From the NCBI GenBank assembly GCA_016946835.1, contig JACVTC010000328.1, positions 20,001-40,000 of the forward strand: a stretch of 20,000 nt of DNA, in the 5' to 3' direction. The DNA comes from Neocallimastix lanati (nom. inval.) (taxonomy: Eukaryota; Neocallimastigomycota; Neocallimastigomycetes; Neocallimastigales; Neocallimastigaceae). The notes beneath the pieces are model-generated. The model worked only from the letters and a program-made list of their open reading frames with translations. It did no database searches and was not told the DNA's origin. This document shows, piece after piece, positions 16,857 through 20,000 of this stretch. Position numbers and translations under genes: made by a program. The stretch's first letter is position 1. Every line of letters starts with the position of its first letter.

Positions 16857-19800
16857 ATTAAATAATTTACAAAATAATACTTTTACTAAGAATACTCCAA
16901 TTGATAATAATTCCTTTAATGAAGAATCTGAAGAATCTGATTTTAGTGACACAACTGAAAGTGAGGATGATATCATTATAAATGCTATAAAAAGAAAAAT
17001 GAATGATAATAACAGCGAAAAAGAAGAAAATAATTCCAAGAAAGTACATAAAAGTTTAAAAGATAATCCACGTCCTTTTGCAACTCCTGCTTTAAGAAAG
17101 AAGAAAGAAAATGAGCTGCATAATAAACCAAATAAAGTTTATAAAAATCAAATACTTCCTTCAATTTTAACTCAACCAAATATTAACAAAGAAAAACAAA
17201 AAGAAAAGGAATTAAGAAATATAACAAGAGTAAGAGAAAGTAAAGAAGAAAACAACAATTATTCATCAAAAGGAAAGGAAAAAGTTGAATCTGAAGATAT
17301 ACTTGTAATCGATAATGAAATAGAAGATCTAGAAATGAATAAAGATAATCAACAAAATAAAACTAATACTTTGGAAAAATTAATTTCAACAAAAACTAAA
17401 GAAACTAATAATGGAAATACTCAGTTAGTAAAAAGGAATATCAAAATGATGAATAATAAAGAACCTTACAATATTATGGATGATTTAAATAATCTTAAAT
17501 CCAGTATTACGATAGGTCAACTCTTGAATGCATGTCCGAAAATTCGTTCACAATTAACTCAAGGTTTAAAGTTAGAAAAATCTAAAATAATTGGAACTGT
17601 AGACAATGTAATAGCACGAACTTTATTAGTAAATAACTATGATCATAGCTACATAAGTAAAAGTAATGAAGTAGCCGAAGAAGACTTAGCAATGGTTGAT
17701 GCAAGTGTTGACGGAGTACTAGGAAAACTTTTAATTGATTCTTGTAGTAACCTAAGCATCGTTACTAAGCAGTATTTTGATAAATTACCTGGTGAATATG
17801 AAACAGTTGGAAAAAGTCGTGGAAGAATCCAACTAGCAACACAAGATGAAGAATACTCGGAAGGAATTATTGTTCGATTACCAGTAAAAATTAATAATTA
17901 TGAATTTAATGCGGACTTTAGAATTATTGAGAAAGAAGACTCATTTTATGATATGTTAATAAACTTTAAAACTCAAATCGATCATTGTTTATTTATTCAT
18001 CCGACCTTAAACAGTTTATGTAAACTTTTGTCAGAAAGTGAATACGAAGAAATAGCTAAAATAAATAATCAATATTATGATGAAGAAAGTATAATTTGCA
18101 CTATTAGAAAAGTTAAAGAAACGAATAATGAAAAGGAAATTATAAAGGAATTAACTCCAATGGAATTTATTGAGAGTGATGAATTTTTAAGTACCTTAAA
18201 TAAAGATTATAAAGAACAAATTATTAAAATTCTCAAAGAAATGATTGACATAGTTGCCACTTCAACAGAAGAACTAACTCCTTCTAAACTTTCACCACAT
18301 AAGATCCGTTTGAAAGCAAATGCAAAGCCAGTAAAATTAAGAAGTTATAGGTTAACTAAATTAAAATCAGATATCTTAAAAGAAGAACTTACAAAGCTTA
18401 TTAAGAAAGGATTGATAGAACCATCCTGTTCAGAATGGTCATCTCCAGTAGTACTCATTCTAAAACACAATGGAAAGTGGCGCTTGTGTATTGACTACCG
18501 AAAAGTCAATGATATGACAGAAAAAGATTCTTATTCAGTTCCATATATAGATGAAATTTTTGATAGTCTCGGAGGAGCTAAAATATTTACAACTCTTGAT
18601 TTATTTTCTGGTTTTCACCAAATCTTAATGGATGAAGAAAGCGTTGAAGTAACCACTTTCACTACTAAGTTTGGAAATTATCAATTTAAGGTTATGCCTT
18701 TTGGACTTACTGGAGCTCCCTCAACCTTCCAAAGAGAAATGAATAAAATTTTATTCCCTTTTATTGGTGAATTTGTTTATGTATTTATTGATGATGTTTT
18801 GATCTATTCAAAAAGTATCGAAGAACATTTAATTCATATTAAACAAGTATTAGAAGTATTTAAAGAAAACAAGTTAAAAATTAATATTGAAAAGTGCCAT
18901 TTTCTTCAAACTGAAGTTGATGTATTAGGTCACAAACTTACTACTAAAGGATTAAGTCCCATGGAAAGTAAAATAACAGCTATTAAGAAGTGGGAAGCCC
19001 CTTCATCAATTCATGAATTAAGATCATTTCTAGGAGCAATAGGGTATTATCGTGACTTTATCCCTAAATATGCTCAAATTACCTCACCTTTATGTAAATT
19101 ATTGAAAAAGAATACTAAATATGAATGGAATAAAGAACAACAAGAAAGCTTTGAACTCCTAAAAGAAAAATTAATCAATGCACCTATTCTAAAATTTCCG
19201 TCATTTGACAAACCTTTTATCATTAGAACTGATGCTTCGTATAATGGAATTGGTGGAGTTCTTTTACAAAAAGAAGAAGAAACCGGTAAGGAGCATCCAA
19301 TACACTTTATAAGTAGAAGTTTGAAGAAAACTGAAAAGAATTATGGTATCACAGATTTGGAAGGAACAGCTTTATTTTACTGTATGACTAAATTTAAATC
19401 TTATATTGAAGGAAATCCATTACCTACAACTATTTACACAGATCATAAACCATTAGTTGGTTTATTTAAGAATAAAGAACCTTTGAATGCAAGGCAAACA
19501 AGATGGTGTCTAACCGCTAGTATGCTTGGAATTAATATAAAATATGAATCAGGCAAAAAGAATGTGTTAGCTGATGCTCTTTCAAGAATGAAAAGTAAGG
19601 AAGAGAGAAAGATATTATTAACAAAAATTACTAATGGAAATAATGAAGAATTATTATCTAAGGTTATAAAGGAATTTATTAATGAAAAGTTTACTGTTAT
19701 TGATGGTGAAGATTACTTTATCGACAATGGAAATTATAGAAAATTAATAACGGACGAAAATGAAAGGTTTAAATTAATTTTAGAAGCTCATAATATTGGC

Positions 19801-20000
19801 CACGAAGGATATTACAAAACATATCAAAGACTTAAGAAAAACTTTTATTGGAATCATATGATTAAAGATATCAAAAGAATTGTTAGTAATTGTGAAAAAT
19901 GCCAGTTAAATCGTCCTCAACCATATCCAGAACCAACCGAAAACCATCCAACTAAAGTGGAGGGTCCCTTTGTGCATTTAGGATTAGATATTATAGGACC
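16810..20000 (+). CDS. pol: Pol polyprotein (PR-RT-RNaseH-IN), 3' incomplete
   Basis: The frame is -1 to gag and open from 16780 to the right edge; translation is expected as Gag-Pol by frameshifting. Numbering continues Gag (16810 is residue 303). Residues 303-600 form a Lys/Asn/Glu-rich linker without a known domain. Protease centres on LLIDSCSNLSIV (Asp612), with Cys where Gly is usual. Reverse transcriptase starts near residue 834 (KKGLIEPS): WRLCIDYRKVN, TLDLFSGFHQI (Asp899), FGLTGAPSTFQ, VFIDDVLIYS (Asp963, Asp964), LGHKLT. RNase H: TDASYNGIGGVLL (Asp1110), Glu1153, TDHKPL (Asp1180), ADALSR (Asp1224). Integrase zinc finger: H1296, H1300, C1330, C1333. LGLDIIGP (Asp1362) opens the DDE core, where the window stops. 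All catalytic acids seen are kept, so the enzyme looks functional as far as visible. No ATG near the frame's start fits independent initiation. Confidence 0.95.

Larger units (their letters stand above)
14720..20000 (+). mobile_element. Ty3/gypsy-type LTR retrotransposon, 5' part
   Basis: The identity rests on the order gag, protease, reverse transcriptase, RNase H, integrase, in which integrase follows RNase H. This is the Ty3/gypsy order; in Ty1/copia integrase precedes RT. gag and the visible pol have no internal stops, so the copy may be active or recently inserted. The window ends at the start of the integrase catalytic core, so the rest of pol and the 3' LTR are not seen. Without the 3' LTR the left boundary is a guess based on the change to less AT-rich, structured sequence. 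No target-site duplication or primer-binding site could be fixed. The first tRNA gene (Glu, 5' end 13645) lies about 1 kb upstream. Confidence 0.9.

Noticed and set aside
16764-17179. Minus-strand frames opposite gag-pol
   Set aside because: They are shadows of the intact plus-strand pol frame, which carries all the recognisable motifs.

Overview
The window is nuclear DNA from a very AT-rich eukaryote. Evidence: tRNA genes with A34 anticodons (AAT, ACG, AAC, AGT, AGC, AAG) and no encoded CCA, a tRNA-Tyr intron, RNA polymerase III T-run terminators, A tracts of 33 to 54 bases, long AAAAAT and TTA microsatellites, and a Ty3/gypsy-type retrotransposon rich in Lys, Asn, Glu and Asp. This fits best with an anaerobic gut fungus (Neocallimastigomycota). 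Other AT-rich fungi or a Dictyostelium-like protist cannot be excluded by eye.

Positions 1-13,660 are a tRNA archipelago with no convincing protein gene. There are 24 complete tRNA genes plus the first 16 bases of another, on both strands, covering 18 anticodons for 16 amino acids. Met, Trp, Ser and Cys are absent. Many genes sit in tight same-strand pairs: Ile-Lys (twice, in inverted orientation about 5 kb apart), Arg-Val, Gly-Thr, Lys-Asn and Tyr-Phe. Their spacers are 2 to 16 bases, and all but Arg-Val lack a TTTT run, so most pairs are probably read as one Pol III transcript. The spaces between pairs hold simple sequence, including hexanucleotide AAAAAT arrays, TTA arrays and a multi-period TTA/ACT/TTTTTA array.

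Positions 6,808-13,660 are two head-to-tail copies of a 3.43-kb segment, each carrying genes for Glu, Leu(AAG), Tyr, Phe and His on the minus strand. The copies differ by only a few single-base length changes, even within long microsatellites. Both breakpoints lie just upstream of a tRNA 5' end (Ala and Glu).

Positions 13,661-14,720 are AT-rich spacer with a 49-A tract and two hairpins. From about 14,720 to the right edge lies the 5' part of a Ty3/gypsy element on the plus strand: a strongly structured, less AT-rich 5' region (probable LTR plus leader), five tandem ~40-bp hairpin repeats, an intact gag, and a pol frame open to the window edge with protease, reverse transcriptase, RNase H and the integrase zinc-binding domain. 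gag and pol are joined by what looks like a textbook -1 programmed frameshift signal: heptamer TTTAAAC in phase, a 7-base spacer, then a predicted H-type pseudoknot with an A-rich long loop.
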